64,000 nt of DNA from an uncultured Clostridia bacterium (GTDB lineage Bacteria; Bacillota; Clostridia; Oscillospirales; Acutalibacteraceae), in NCBI GenBank assembly GCA_945912145.1, contig CAMEBF010000003.1:1-64000 (forward strand). The letters run 5' to 3'. Shown here piece by piece: positions 33,774-42,413 of this stretch (within the stretch, counting starts at the first letter, position 1; each line of letters begins with the position of its first letter). The notes below the pieces were generated by a model. The model had not been told where the DNA came from, searched no databases, and saw only the letters and a list, made by a program, of their open reading frames with translations. Made by a program: the position numbers and the translations under genes.

Positions 33774-34391
33774 ATGAACAAACACAAAGCACTATATTTA
33801 ATAGAAAAAGAAGAACAGGCGGAGCTCGGCGCAAGCAAATTTTTCGGCGCACCCGATCTGCCGGAAGATTTTGAGTGGCCGACGGACGAAGATGAGTTCG
33901 ATATGGAGTTTATCTGCCAGATCAACTGTGCCGATGCGCATAAGTCTGCTCCGGAACTGCCCGAAACGGGAATGCTCTACTTTTTCGGCTGCATCGCGAA
34001 TCCGCTCGGTATGGAGGATGCTCCGGCGATTACCGCGGGCTTTCAGAGCATGGGCAATTTTGCCGTCCGTTATACACCGCTTGACGAAACGGAGCTGCAA
34101 AGCGGAGAGATTGTCGATGAAAACGGCGATCCGGCGGGCTTCCGTGAACTTGTAATCGACTTTTCCGAAGACGAGAACGACTGCACGGAAGCGTTTCATC
34201 AGCTTTTCGGCGATTTCCCCGGCGGCGAAGACGAGCTCGACGGCTACCGTCTGCTGTTCTGCCTCGATTCCTTTTCGGGTGATGATTTCACATTAGAATT
34301 CGAGGACAGCGGTTATCTGTATTTCATGATAAAGCCTGAAGACCTTGCCAGACGCGATTTCTCGAAGGTCATTTGTTATTTGTCGGTGTAA
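33774..34391 (+). CDS. DUF1963 (YwqG-like) protein
   Basis: This 205-residue acidic soluble protein resembles the DUF1963/YwqG family. Evidence is FFGAPDLPEDFEWPTDEDE near the N-terminus, FICQINCADAHKSAPELPET followed by GMLYFFG, GYRLLFCLDSFSGDD, and a final GYLYFMIKPEDLARRDFSKV. YwqG proteins have no established function. Compared with homologues such as B. subtilis YwqG it is a little short. The phosphoesterase gene begins 3 nt after its stop. Confidence 0.78.
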   Translation: MNKHKALYLIEKEEQAELGASKFFGAPDLPEDFEWPTDEDEFDMEFICQINCADAHKSAPELPETGMLYFFGCIANPLGMEDAPAITAGFQSMGNFAVRYTPLDETELQSGEIVDENGDPAGFRELVIDFSEDENDCTEAFHQLFGDFPGGEDELDGYRLLFCLDSFSGDDFTLEFEDSGYLYFMIKPEDLARRDFSKVICYLSV

Positions 34392-34394
34392 GCT

Positions 34395-35522
34395 ATGGAT
34401 AAATTATGTTTCAATAACGGAAAACTCACGATTCTGCAGATCAGCGACGCGCAGGATATGCACTGGGTGCGCCGTACGATGCTGCGTATGCTCGAAAGCG
34501 CGTGCGACCGCGTAAAGCCCGATCTGATCGTCTTTACCGGCGATAATATTCTGGGCAATCATCTGTCCGATCACCGTTTTTCGGACGGCAAACGGAACCT
34601 GACGCGCTCAGAGGAATATCAGGTTCTAAAAAAAGCGTTAGGTCATATTCTCGACATCCCGACAAAACGGGGTATTCCGTTCGCCATGATCTTCGGCAAT
34701 CACGACGACCGCAATGCTTTTACCAAAGACGAGCAGGCGGATATTTTCCGCGCCAACAGCCTGAACCGCGGACTGGAGAACACCGGCGAGCTGTGCGGTA
34801 CCTACTGTCTGCCGGTCTATGATTCCAAAGGCGAAAAGCGGCTCCTGAATCTATGGATGCTCGATACGGCGCGCTACGATAAGGCGCGGGACAGATGCTA
34901 TGAAGAGATCACACCGGCGCAGGTTGCGTTTTTCCGGGAAGAATCGGAAAAGCTAAAACGGGAAAACGGCGGCAAGCCCTATCCGTCGCTGGTGTTTATG
35001 CACATTCCGTTCCGTGAGATTACAAATCTCTATGAGCCGTGTGCCGAAGAGGACGCTGCTATCTGCGACGACGGCGTCTGTTACCGTCTGAAAGACGGCG
35101 TGGAGGGTCGTCTCGGTGAGCCGTCTTCTACGCTTTCCGAAGATAACGGCATGTATCAGGCGCTTCTCACGGACGGCGGCGTGAAAGCGATCATTTCAGG
35201 GCACGATCATCGCAACTGCTTTGCCGGCGAGCATGACGGCATTCGTTTCGTCGCGACGCCGTGCGCCTCGTTCCGCTGTTACGGCAAGACAAGAGGCGTC
35301 CGTGTGTTTGAAATCGACGAACGGACTCCCGATGAATTCTATACCAATACGCTCGATTACGAGACGCTATGCGGACACACCCTGAAAGCGAAGCTCGGCT
35401 ATTTCTGGGACGCCGACGAAATGGAGAAGAAAAAGACCTCCGTTCTCGGCGCGTCCGCCGCCGTCGCCGCCGTATCCCTCGGCGCAGCGATTTGCGCAAT
35501 GCTGCGCAAAAATGAATCGTGA
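34395..35522 (+). CDS. Calcineurin-like metallophosphoesterase with C-terminal helix
   Basis: This 375-residue protein has the metallophosphoesterase motifs in order: LTILQISDAQDMHW (variant D-x-H), DLIVFTGDNILGN (GDxx), IFGNHDDRN (GNHD), LVFMHIPFRE and AIISGHDHRN (GHxH). A C-terminal hydrophobic segment (VLGASAAVAAVSLGAAICAM, about 348-367) could anchor it to the membrane with the enzyme domain in the cytoplasm. In the first motif Ala-Gln separates the two metal ligands. Substrate unknown; it resembles purple-acid/DUF-type phosphatases of Clostridia. Confidence 0.85.
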   Translation: MDKLCFNNGKLTILQISDAQDMHWVRRTMLRMLESACDRVKPDLIVFTGDNILGNHLSDHRFSDGKRNLTRSEEYQVLKKALGHILDIPTKRGIPFAMIFGNHDDRNAFTKDEQADIFRANSLNRGLENTGELCGTYCLPVYDSKGEKRLLNLWMLDTARYDKARDRCYEEITPAQVAFFREESEKLKRENGGKPYPSLVFMHIPFREITNLYEPCAEEDAAICDDGVCYRLKDGVEGRLGEPSSTLSEDNGMYQALLTDGGVKAIISGHDHRNCFAGEHDGIRFVATPCASFRCYGKTRGVRVFEIDERTPDEFYTNTLDYETLCGHTLKAKLGYFWDADEMEKKKTSVLGASAAVAAVSLGAAICAMLRKNES

Positions 35523-35646
35523 ATAATGAATAATGAATAATTTCGGAAGCACTTCGTGCTTGTATCTTATGCCTGCGGATAGCATCTGTTTGAATCAAAA
35601 GGCGAAGCCTTTTCCAAAATTGCACTTTGAACTTTGCACTTTGAAA
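35522..35646 (+). repeat. Dispersed modular repeat, hybrid-ended copy
   Basis: The left array is GAATAAT words and the right array is GCACTTTGAACTTT words, so the two ends come from different array types. Core hairpin 1 is AAGCAC/GTGCTT (35547-35552 with 35556-35561). Hairpin 2 is AAAAGGC/GCCTTTT (35597-35603 with 35607-35613). The element starts at the phosphoesterase stop codon. Confidence 0.75.
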
Positions 35647-35780
35647 AGGTGCTTTTGTGCCAATGAGGAAAACTCTTTGATATTGCATTCTCCCTCATTG
35701 TAATTTTGCCTAAATATTTCCGGGACAAAACGGCTTTTCTTGGACTTAAAAATGAATTTTCGGAAAAATAAAATGCCCCC

Positions 35781-35809
35781 TTGACGAATCGGTTAAGAGT
35801 GTTTATAAT
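35781..35809 (+). promoter_or_regulatory. Promoter of the ABC-DUF1854-c-di-AMP receptor operon
   Basis: TTGACG at 35781-35786 and a perfect TATAAT at 35804-35809 are spaced by 17 nt, in the 345-bp gap that otherwise holds the repeat element. Confidence 0.8.
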
Positions 35810-35867
35810 GCCCGTGTGAAATGATAATTTTTCCCGGCGGAAACGCCTTTTTCCGAGGTGTGGTTTT

Positions 35868-38117
35868 ATGAATTTTATGTCCAACAGCCCTTTGAGTGAA
35901 GCCGTGATGAAGCAGGCCGAGACGATTCTCGGGGACGACAACGTCCTGTTTGCTGTCGTCGGCGATCTGAAAATGGACGGCTCCTACGGAACCTCTGCGC
36001 TTGTGTTCGGTCGTGATCGAGTGGCAGCCTTTGATGAATCGTACGAGAACGGCTATACGGTCGTGGAGTATGAGAGCATCGAACGGGCGAAGGTCAAGCG
36101 TCTGTACGGCAACGCGCTCTTCCGCGTCAAATATCCGGACGGTAAATGGCAGAGCCTGATCCGTTTTTCGTATGCCGCCGCCGATCTGGCGGACGCCGCC
36201 GCCATCTATATGGAGGCGTGCAGAGATGAAGGCTATTCCGATGATCTGGTGGAGATCGTCCATTCGACCTACGTCAAAATGCGCAGCTTCTGCCCGAAGT
36301 GCGGACGCAAGCTGCCGAGCCCGGACGCGCCGTGCATCAACTGCACCGGCAAAAGCAAAATGTTCTCGAAGCTCGCGAAATATGTCCTGCCCGAAAAATG
36401 GAATCTGCTTTTCTGCATTCTGCTGTCGGCGGTCACGACGGGACTTTCGCTGATTCCGACCTACATCACCAGTATTATGGTTGACGACGTGATCCCGAAT
36501 CACAATATGACAAAGCTTATCAAAATCATCGTCTTTCTCGTTACGCTCTATCTCGTGCAGTATGTCCTGACCGGCGTGCGGCAGTACCGGCTGCGGTGCG
36601 CAAGCGACGGCATCATCACGGGATTGAAAAAAGATATTTTCGCCAAGGCGCAGTATCTGCCGATGCGGTTTTACGATAAATCCTCGACCGGCTCCGTCAT
36701 CAACCGTGTCAATTCCGACACGCAGACGGTCAAGGAATTTGTCATGAAGATCTCGCAGGAGGCGATCGTGCAGTTCTTCACCATGATCGGCATCATCGTC
36801 ATTATGTTCAGCATCGACTGGCAGCTCGCGCTGCTCGCGCTGTGCCCGATTCCGATCGTTGTGATGATCTCCAGACGCTTCCGCAAGCTGGTCGCGCCGA
36901 AGTACAGACGGCTGTGGCGGCGTCACTCCGCGATTTCGACAATGCTGTCCGATTCCATTCCCGGCATCCGCGTTATCAAAGCGTTTTCCAATGAAAAATC
37001 GGTCATTCATAAATTCGACCGCTACTGTGACGAATGGCGAAAAGAGGATCAGAAAACCGGTCTGTATGCGGCGATTTTCCCCACTCTTATCACATTTTTC
37101 GTCACCTGCGGCTCGATTCTCATCTGGGCGGTCGGCGGCAAATGGGCGATAAACGGCGAATACGGCGTTTCGGCGGGTATTCTGGTATCGTTTATTTCGT
37201 ACGCCGCGACGTTCTATAATCCCGTCAACTTCTTCGCGAATCTCTCGGATTCTTACGAAAACGCCATCGCGTCGGCGGAGAAAATTCTCGATATCATTGA
37301 CGCCGAACCGGAGCACGATTTCGGCGATTATAAGGACGCGGAACCGCTTCAGGGTAAGATCGAGTTCAAGAACGTCAACTTCTCGTTTGACCGCTCGAAG
37401 AAAGTCCTGAGCAATATCAATCTGACGATCGAACCGGGCGACATCGTTGGCATCGTCGGTACGACGGGCTCGGGTAAATCGACGCTGATCAACCTCATCA
37501 TGCGGTATTATGACGACTATGAGGGGGAAATCTTCGTAGACGGCAAGAACATAAAAGATATTGATATGAGCTATTTCCGTTCACAGATCGGTTTTGTGCA
37601 GCAGGAGCCGCTGATGTTCCGTGACAGCGTGTTCAATAATATCGCCTACGGCTGCGGTGAAGTGCACGTCGAGCAGGTGCTCCATGCGGCACAGATCGCG
37701 AACGCGCACACATTCATCTCCAAAATGCCCGATGCGTACGATACGATCCTCGGTGAACGCGGCGTCGGCCTTTCCGGCGGCGAAAAACAGCGCGTTTCCA
37801 TTGCCAGAGCCGTTCTGAAAAATCCCGGCATTCTGATTTTTGACGAGGCGACGGCGGCGGTCGATTCCGAGACGGAATATCTGATCCAGGGCGCCATCGA
37901 AAAGCTGATTCGCGGCAGAACCACCATCATGATCGCGCACCGTCTCTCCACGCTTCGCAAGGCGAATAAGATCGTCGTGGTCGATAAAGGCGAGATCATC
38001 GAGTGCGGACCGCCCGAAGAGCTGATGCGCCGCAAGGGCAAATATTATAAGCTCGTGCAGATTCAGTCCATGAGCGAACAGCTGCTCAAGGAAAAGCAGA
38101 GCGAGAATCTGGAGTAA
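35868..38117 (+). CDS. ABC exporter (fused permease-ATPase) with N-terminal PH-like domain and zinc ribbon
   Basis: This 749-residue half-transporter has an unusual N-terminus. Residues about 1-135 look like a PH-like beta domain (VAAFDESYENGYTVVEYESI). A C4 zinc ribbon follows (CPKCGRKLPSPDAPCINC, near 143-160). Then come six transmembrane helices (about 175-455) and a nucleotide-binding domain with Walker A GTTGSGKST, signature LSGGEKQR and Walker B ILIFDEATAAVD. It should export an unknown substrate as a homodimer. A GAGGTG site precedes ATG 35868. The DUF1854 gene follows after 13 nt, a partnership also seen with ABC exporters linked to cyanophycin genes. Confidence 0.9.
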   Translation: MNFMSNSPLSEAVMKQAETILGDDNVLFAVVGDLKMDGSYGTSALVFGRDRVAAFDESYENGYTVVEYESIERAKVKRLYGNALFRVKYPDGKWQSLIRFSYAAADLADAAAIYMEACRDEGYSDDLVEIVHSTYVKMRSFCPKCGRKLPSPDAPCINCTGKSKMFSKLAKYVLPEKWNLLFCILLSAVTTGLSLIPTYITSIMVDDVIPNHNMTKLIKIIVFLVTLYLVQYVLTGVRQYRLRCASDGIITGLKKDIFAKAQYLPMRFYDKSSTGSVINRVNSDTQTVKEFVMKISQEAIVQFFTMIGIIVIMFSIDWQLALLALCPIPIVVMISRRFRKLVAPKYRRLWRRHSAISTMLSDSIPGIRVIKAFSNEKSVIHKFDRYCDEWRKEDQKTGLYAAIFPTLITFFVTCGSILIWAVGGKWAINGEYGVSAGILVSFISYAATFYNPVNFFANLSDSYENAIASAEKILDIIDAEPEHDFGDYKDAEPLQGKIEFKNVNFSFDRSKKVLSNINLTIEPGDIVGIVGTTGSGKSTLINLIMRYYDDYEGEIFVDGKNIKDIDMSYFRSQIGFVQQEPLMFRDSVFNNIAYGCGEVHVEQVLHAAQIANAHTFISKMPDAYDTILGERGVGLSGGEKQRVSIARAVLKNPGILIFDEATAAVDSETEYLIQGAIEKLIRGRTTIMIAHRLSTLRKANKIVVVDKGEIIECGPPEELMRRKGKYYKLVQIQSMSEQLLKEKQSENLE

Positions 38118-38130
38118 GGAGGGGCTGCAT

Positions 38131-38622
38131 ATGATTTTACGGTATATCGACGGACCGGAAGTGCGCTTCCGCCAAAAGGATAAAATTTTCGTGGATATGG
38201 AGTTTTATCATTCCGACGAGGTGTTTCACGATATGGAGCTGCGGCGGATGTTCCCCGTCAGCGGTAAGAATAAATACATCGCCGTGCTCGACGGCGAAGG
38301 CAACGAACAGGCCATGATCCGTGACGTTGCCAATCTCGATGCGCAGTCGCGGGAAGCGGTGGAGAGCTGCCTGGAAGAATACTATATGATGCCGAAGATT
38401 CTGCGTTTTATCGACATGACGGATAAGTTCGGTATCTGGATGTGGACGGCAGAGACGGAACGCGGCATCGTGAAATTTGAGATCCGCAACCATATCACGG
38501 CGGTTAAGCCCCTGTTTGATCATCGCGTGCTGATCAAGGATGCGAACGACAACCGCTATGAAATTCCCGATTATACCAAGCTCGATAAAAAGAGCCTGAA
38601 AATGATTTTACCCAATCTGTAA
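38131..38622 (+). CDS. DUF1854 protein, ABC-exporter partner
   Basis: This 163-residue soluble protein matches the DUF1854 pattern. It has VSGKNKYIAVLDGEGNEQ, IRDVANLDAQSREAVESCLE, and 'WTAETERGIVKFEIRNHI' followed by LIKDANDNRYEIPDYTKLD. DUF1854 proteins are encoded beside ABC exporters of the type found just upstream; their role is unknown. A strong AAGGAGGGG site sits 7 nt before the ATG. The receptor gene follows after 14 nt. Confidence 0.82.
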   Translation: MILRYIDGPEVRFRQKDKIFVDMEFYHSDEVFHDMELRRMFPVSGKNKYIAVLDGEGNEQAMIRDVANLDAQSREAVESCLEEYYMMPKILRFIDMTDKFGIWMWTAETERGIVKFEIRNHITAVKPLFDHRVLIKDANDNRYEIPDYTKLDKKSLKMILPNL

Positions 38623-38636
38623 AAGGAGACGTAACG

Positions 38637-38963
38637 ATGAAACTGATTATTGCAATTGTAAACAACGACGACAGCATGGCGGTCTCCGCCGCGCTCACCC
38701 GGCATAATTTCTTCGTCACGAAGCTGTCCACGACCGGCGGCTTCCTGATGATCGGCAATACGACCTACCTGATCGGCGCCGAGGATGACAGAGTGGATAA
38801 AGTCAAGGATATTGTGGCGAAATATTCGCAGAAGAGAACCCATACCGTGACGACCAAGGATTCGTTCGGCTACGGCTTCCGTGAGGGCGAAGTCGAAAAG
38901 GAAGTCACCGTCGGCGGCGCAACGGTGTTTGTGCTCAATGTTGACAGCATGGAGAAGTTTTAA
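38637..38963 (+). CDS. PstA/DarA-type cyclic di-AMP receptor
   Basis: This 108-residue PII-like protein matches the cyclic-di-AMP receptor family. Motifs are the start KLIIAIVNNDDSMAVSAAL, 'VTKLSTTGGFLMIGNTTYLIG' and a C-terminal beta segment ending FVLNVDSMEKF. PstA forms trimers that bind c-di-AMP, and its downstream target is not established in most species. Being last in an ABC-DUF1854 operon suggests, as inference, that c-di-AMP status is linked to this exporter. The usual neighbour tmk/holB is absent. Confidence 0.9.
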   Translation: MKLIIAIVNNDDSMAVSAALTRHNFFVTKLSTTGGFLMIGNTTYLIGAEDDRVDKVKDIVAKYSQKRTHTVTTKDSFGYGFREGEVEKEVTVGGATVFVLNVDSMEKF

Positions 38964-38990
38964 CGCCGTTTAACAAGACAATAAGAAAAA

Positions 38991-39022
38991 CCGGCAGGGA
39001 ATAATCTCTGTCGGATTTTTTT
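38991..39022 (+). terminator. Intrinsic terminator of the ABC-DUF1854-receptor operon
   Basis: A 10-bp stem with G-U pairs (38991-39000 with 39005-39014) is followed by seven T. Confidence 0.85.
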
Positions 39023-39121
39023 ATGAAATAAAATCAATTTTTCAGTTACAAATCATTTATTTTATCTTGACAAGGATGTTCAATCGGATTATACTGAAAA
39101 TAACCGAATTTTATAGTATTG

Positions 39122-39349
39122 TCATGATTTTGAACGATAAAAACCGGGATCGTCGGTGCGTTCGAGAATATAATCGGTCGAAGTGTCATAAAGGTCGGCA
39201 AGTGCGATCAGAATATCCGTCGGCAGATCACGGAAGCCCTGCTCGTAGCGGCAGTACTGTGGCTGCGGCATACCGAGTAACTGCGCCAGCTCGCGCTGTG
39301 TCCGGTCATGGTCTTCGCGCAATTCGCGTATTCTTTTATAATATCCCAT
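39122..39349 (-). CDS. XRE-family helix-turn-helix regulator
   Basis: This 75-residue single-domain Cro/CI-type repressor carries its HTH in about residues 6-60: RIRELREDHDRTQRELAQLL, MPQPQYCRYEQGFRDLPTDI, LIALADLYDTSTDYIL. The tail is short, so it has no sensor domain. ATG 39349 has GGGGA 7 nt upstream; the longer frame to 39415 runs through the operator. It is divergent from the mosaic lectin gene and probably represses it through the palindrome at 39363-39380. Confidence 0.88.
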   Translation of the reverse strand: MGYYKRIRELREDHDRTQRELAQLLGMPQPQYCRYEQGFRDLPTDILIALADLYDTSTDYILERTDDPGFYRSKS

Positions 39350-39362
39350 AAAAAATCCCCCT

Positions 39363-39380
39363 GATATCCGTTTGGATATC
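39363..39380. promoter_or_regulatory. Palindromic operator
   Basis: A perfect 7-bp inverted repeat, GATATCC-GTTT-GGATATC, directly abuts the -35 box at 39381. A second, imperfect copy (GATATCC-ATTT-GG) lies at 39419-39431, downstream of the -10 box. It is probably bound by the divergent XRE protein. Confidence 0.7.
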
Positions 39381-39409
39381 TTGACAATACTATAAAATTG
39401 TGATATTAT
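39381..39409 (+). promoter_or_regulatory. Promoter of the mosaic lectin gene
   Basis: A perfect TTGACA (39381-39386) and TATTAT (39404-39409) are spaced by 17 nt, flanked on both sides by GATATCC operator sequences. Confidence 0.8.
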
Positions 39410-39464
39410 CCTCATATGATATCCATTTGGTTATTAAATATTCTGTCTTTCAGGAGGTAGTTTT

Positions 39465-41540
39465 ATGAAAAAATTATCAAAACGCGTATTGGCTGTCATT
39501 CTGACAATCGCAATGCTCTTGCCGATGGGGACATTCGGCGTAGTATCGAATGCGGAAATAAACATTCCGAGTGACGCTGTGATGTTTAATGGGAATGCTT
39601 ACAAGGTCTATAAGGACAGTTTAAGTTGGGTAGAAGCTAAAGAATATTGTGAAAAACTAGGGGGACATTTAGCAACTATAGTTTCTGAAGAAGAACAACG
39701 CTTTATTGAAGGTATTATTGAAGATGTTGAGCAACCGTATGTTAGGCTCGGAGCATGTAGAGATGCCGATAATAATTTTGTGTGGGTCACTTCTGAACCC
39801 TTTGAATATACAAACTGGGCTAAGGGCGAGCCAAATAATATAAGAAACTCAGAAAAATATTTAATGTTATATACTGCAATTTCTGGGTTTGAAACGGGAA
39901 AATGGAATGATACTGCAACAAATTATCCAAACTATAAATATGCTTTTGTTTGTGAATGGGAGAATGCGCAACGTTATCCTGATGGCTATGATCCATTAAA
40001 AGATAAATATCCCTTTACAAATCCAGCTCATTCTATATCGTATGATAAGTTCTATAATCTTTTTGGAGCTCTGTGGGGTTCGACATTGTATGCGATGCAC
40101 GCTAAGGATGGCAATAATGGAACTTGTTTTGGAATGGCGGTAACAACAGGCTCTTTATTAAAGGGTTATTGTAGTCTTGACGATATTTCTTACCTCGATG
40201 AACAGGGTAACAAGGCGAATCCAAGCTGTATTCATGATGTTTGGAATGGCAGTGCAAATCATCAGGATTTTTACATTGACAGTTTAAGAATGAGAGTATC
40301 GGACTACATTGATTATGGTTTTGTGTATCAATGGGGACCATGGGAATTATTGATTGATAATAACATAGTTGATGATATAGACAGTATTTCTGTGAAAAAT
40401 CGATTGAAAAGCATCTATGATGATGTTTATGACTATGTATATAATGATGGCGAGCCTGTTGTTATTAATATGCTAAAGAATGGCTCTGATGGTCATACTG
40501 TTCTTGCAACCGGTTTATCTGACGGATGTACGAATGATGGTGTACAGTATACAGAGATTCTAATCGATGATTCAAATTATTTAGAAGAACGCTCAATCAT
40601 TTTGTTTAAGAATGAGTCAGGCGAGTATTATGACTGGTACTTTGAATTTAAACCAGGTGATATATTTAAGGCGAAAAATGCAAAGATACAGGGTTGCAAT
40701 CCTTGTAATATGTTTTCAGTTGCGATGAAAAAAATGGTCATGTTTGGAAATGCATATAATTTGTGTGAAGACTATAGGTTGATACTGGTTGAAAAAGATG
40801 TATCTGTTGAAAATGTGTCCGATTTGCTTCGGAGACAAATCTTATGGGTACCTGTAGTTGGCTTTGGTTCAACGGAAAATAATTCTGAACAAACGGAAGT
40901 TACTGAACAACTATATTGGATGGATCGCTCGTATACAGAACCTTTATCTTTTTCAACGAATGATATGAGTGGTTGTGTTGAGTATGCAAATTATGAGTCC
41001 GCTGTCACAATCAACTTGCCTGCTGATTCAACTTGCGATATGAATACAGATGAAAACGGCCATATCATATTCACTATGACAGACACGGCGAATAAAGATA
41101 TAGAATTCACCCATACGACGATCGATGCCAACGGAGAAACTGTTTCATTGACGGTTAAAGGAACAGCTTTTTCTGATGTTATCGGAACCGAAACCTCCGA
41201 CGGCGTGCAGGTGACGGGTCTTAACGATATTACCGTGACGCTCGAGACGGCTGACGGTTCGTCGGAAACTTCGGCGAAGGTCACAGACGGCGAAACCGTG
41301 AATATCACCGTGGACGACCCGAACAACACCGTCACGACCGACTGGCAGTGCAAGCACCCCGACGACAACCACGACGGCGTCTGCGACAACTGCGGTGAGG
41401 ATTTCACGAAAGACTGCGATTGCTTCTGCCACAGCGAGAGTAAATTCATGCAGTTTATCTATAAAATCGTCCGCTTCCTCTGGAAGCTCTTCGGCATCGA
41501 AGACCGTCATTTCTGCGACTGCGGCAAAGCGCATTGGTAA
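39465..41540 (+). CDS. Secreted mosaic protein: C-type lectin plus cysteine-protease-like domain
   Basis: This 691-residue protein has a signal peptide (to about residue 30). A C-type-lectin-like domain (~38-165) shows SWVEAKEYCEKLGGHLATI, NWAKGEPNN and KWNDT...FVCEWE. The central domain has a papain-like candidate triad: Cys221 in NGTCFGMAV, His344 in DGHTVLATG and Asp368/Asn371 in LIDDSN. A beta-rich region comes next, then a Cys/Asp-rich KHPDDNHDGVCDNCGEDF motif and a short hydrophobic-aromatic tail. Base composition is normal at the 5' end, AT-rich from about 39600 to 41165, and GC-rich to the stop, suggesting domain replacement. The triad is a prediction, not a family match. Confidence 0.75.
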   Translation: MKKLSKRVLAVILTIAMLLPMGTFGVVSNAEINIPSDAVMFNGNAYKVYKDSLSWVEAKEYCEKLGGHLATIVSEEEQRFIEGIIEDVEQPYVRLGACRDADNNFVWVTSEPFEYTNWAKGEPNNIRNSEKYLMLYTAISGFETGKWNDTATNYPNYKYAFVCEWENAQRYPDGYDPLKDKYPFTNPAHSISYDKFYNLFGALWGSTLYAMHAKDGNNGTCFGMAVTTGSLLKGYCSLDDISYLDEQGNKANPSCIHDVWNGSANHQDFYIDSLRMRVSDYIDYGFVYQWGPWELLIDNNIVDDIDSISVKNRLKSIYDDVYDYVYNDGEPVVINMLKNGSDGHTVLATGLSDGCTNDGVQYTEILIDDSNYLEERSIILFKNESGEYYDWYFEFKPGDIFKAKNAKIQGCNPCNMFSVAMKKMVMFGNAYNLCEDYRLILVEKDVSVENVSDLLRRQILWVPVVGFGSTENNSEQTEVTEQLYWMDRSYTEPLSFSTNDMSGCVEYANYESAVTINLPADSTCDMNTDENGHIIFTMTDTANKDIEFTHTTIDANGETVSLTVKGTAFSDVIGTETSDGVQVTGLNDITVTLETADGSSETSAKVTDGETVNITVDDPNNTVTTDWQCKHPDDNHDGVCDNCGEDFTKDCDCFCHSESKFMQFIYKIVRFLWKLFGIEDRHFCDCGKAHW

Positions 41541-41599
41541 TCGCGGAAAAAATCCGATAAATTTTGTCTGACCGCATATTCAGACATATTTTTCACAAG

Positions 41600-41636
41600 G
41601 CAGTTTGTATGATAAATACAGACTGCTTTTGTTTTG
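41600..41636 (+). terminator. Intrinsic terminator of the mosaic lectin gene
   Basis: A 10-bp stem (41600-41609 with 41617-41626, one G-U) is followed by TTTTGTTTTG. It separates this gene from the spoIIA operon, which starts 27 nt after the stem. Confidence 0.8.
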
Positions 41637-41652
41637 CATCGGAGGGAGAAAT

Positions 41653-41973
41653 ATGCAGGTCTTATTCCGGACGGACGGCGATACCCTGACCGTTTTTTTA
41701 AGCGGCGATATCGACCATCATACATCGAAAGAAATCAGAGAAGCCATTGACGGCGAAATGCAGCGGCTTATGCCGAAGGAGCTGATCCTCGATTTTCATA
41801 ATGTTCATTTTATGGATTCTTCCGGCGTCGGGCTCGTCATGGGACGCTACAAAACCGCGCAGGTCTACGGCTGCCGCGTCTGCGTCTGCGAAATGCCGAA
41901 AAATGTTGAAAAAATCATGACCATGTCGGGGCTCGGCAAAATCATCACGCTGAAAAAAGAGGGAACTGTATGA
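41653..41973 (+). CDS. spoIIAA: Anti-sigma F factor antagonist SpoIIAA
   Basis: This 106-residue STAS-domain protein has the phosphoserine segment ILDFHNVHFMDSSGVGLVMG (Ser in MDSSG). When dephosphorylated it frees sigma F from SpoIIAB in the forespore. ATG 41653 follows GGAGGGAG; the longer frame runs into the preceding terminator. Its stop overlaps the spoIIAB start as ATGA. No SigH-like promoter could be read confidently, since the upstream gap is short. Confidence 0.93.
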   Translation: MQVLFRTDGDTLTVFLSGDIDHHTSKEIREAIDGEMQRLMPKELILDFHNVHFMDSSGVGLVMGRYKTAQVYGCRVCVCEMPKNVEKIMTMSGLGKIITLKKEGTV

Positions 41974-42413
41974 AAATCAAAAATGAAATCAAAATCACGG
42001 CGGAGTCCCGCTCCGTTAACGAAAGCTATTGCCGCAGCGCCGTCGCGTCGTTTGCGTCACAGCTCGACCCGACCGTCTCGGAGCTGTCCGATATCAAAAC
42101 GGCGGTCAGCGAGGCGGTCACCAACTGCATCGTGCACGCCTATCAGGGACGCATCGGCAAGATTTACATAACCGTTTCGCTGACCGAGGACAACGGCGTG
42201 ATGATTAAAATCCGCGATAAGGGCATCGGTATTCCCGACGTCAAAAAGGCGAGAGAACCGCTCTTTACGACGGGAGGCGAAGACCGCAGCGGATTAGGCT
42301 TTTCCGTGATGGAGTGCTTTTCGGACAAGCTGCGCGTCACGTCGAAAGAGGGTCGCGGCACAACGGTTACCATCTATAAAAAGATTCGGGGAAAGAGCGA
42401 CGATGAGCCGTGA
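41970..42413 (+). CDS. spoIIAB: Anti-sigma F factor SpoIIAB
   Basis: This 147-residue GHKL ATPase/serine kinase has an N-box (IKTAVSEAVTNCIVHAYQG), a G1 box (IRDKGIGIPDV) and a G2 region (TTGGEDRSGLGFSVM). It binds sigma F with ATP, or phosphorylates SpoIIAA. It overlaps spoIIAA by 4 nt and sigF by 11 nt, the conserved three-gene arrangement. Confidence 0.95.
   Translation: MKIKNEIKITAESRSVNESYCRSAVASFASQLDPTVSELSDIKTAVSEAVTNCIVHAYQGRIGKIYITVSLTEDNGVMIKIRDKGIGIPDVKKAREPLFTTGGEDRSGLGFSVMECFSDKLRVTSKEGRGTTVTIYKKIRGKSDDEP

Noticed and set aside
35793-37316. 507-codon open frame antisense to the ABC exporter gene
   Set aside because: Long only because of the GC-rich codon bias of the real gene; no domain, start site or promoter.
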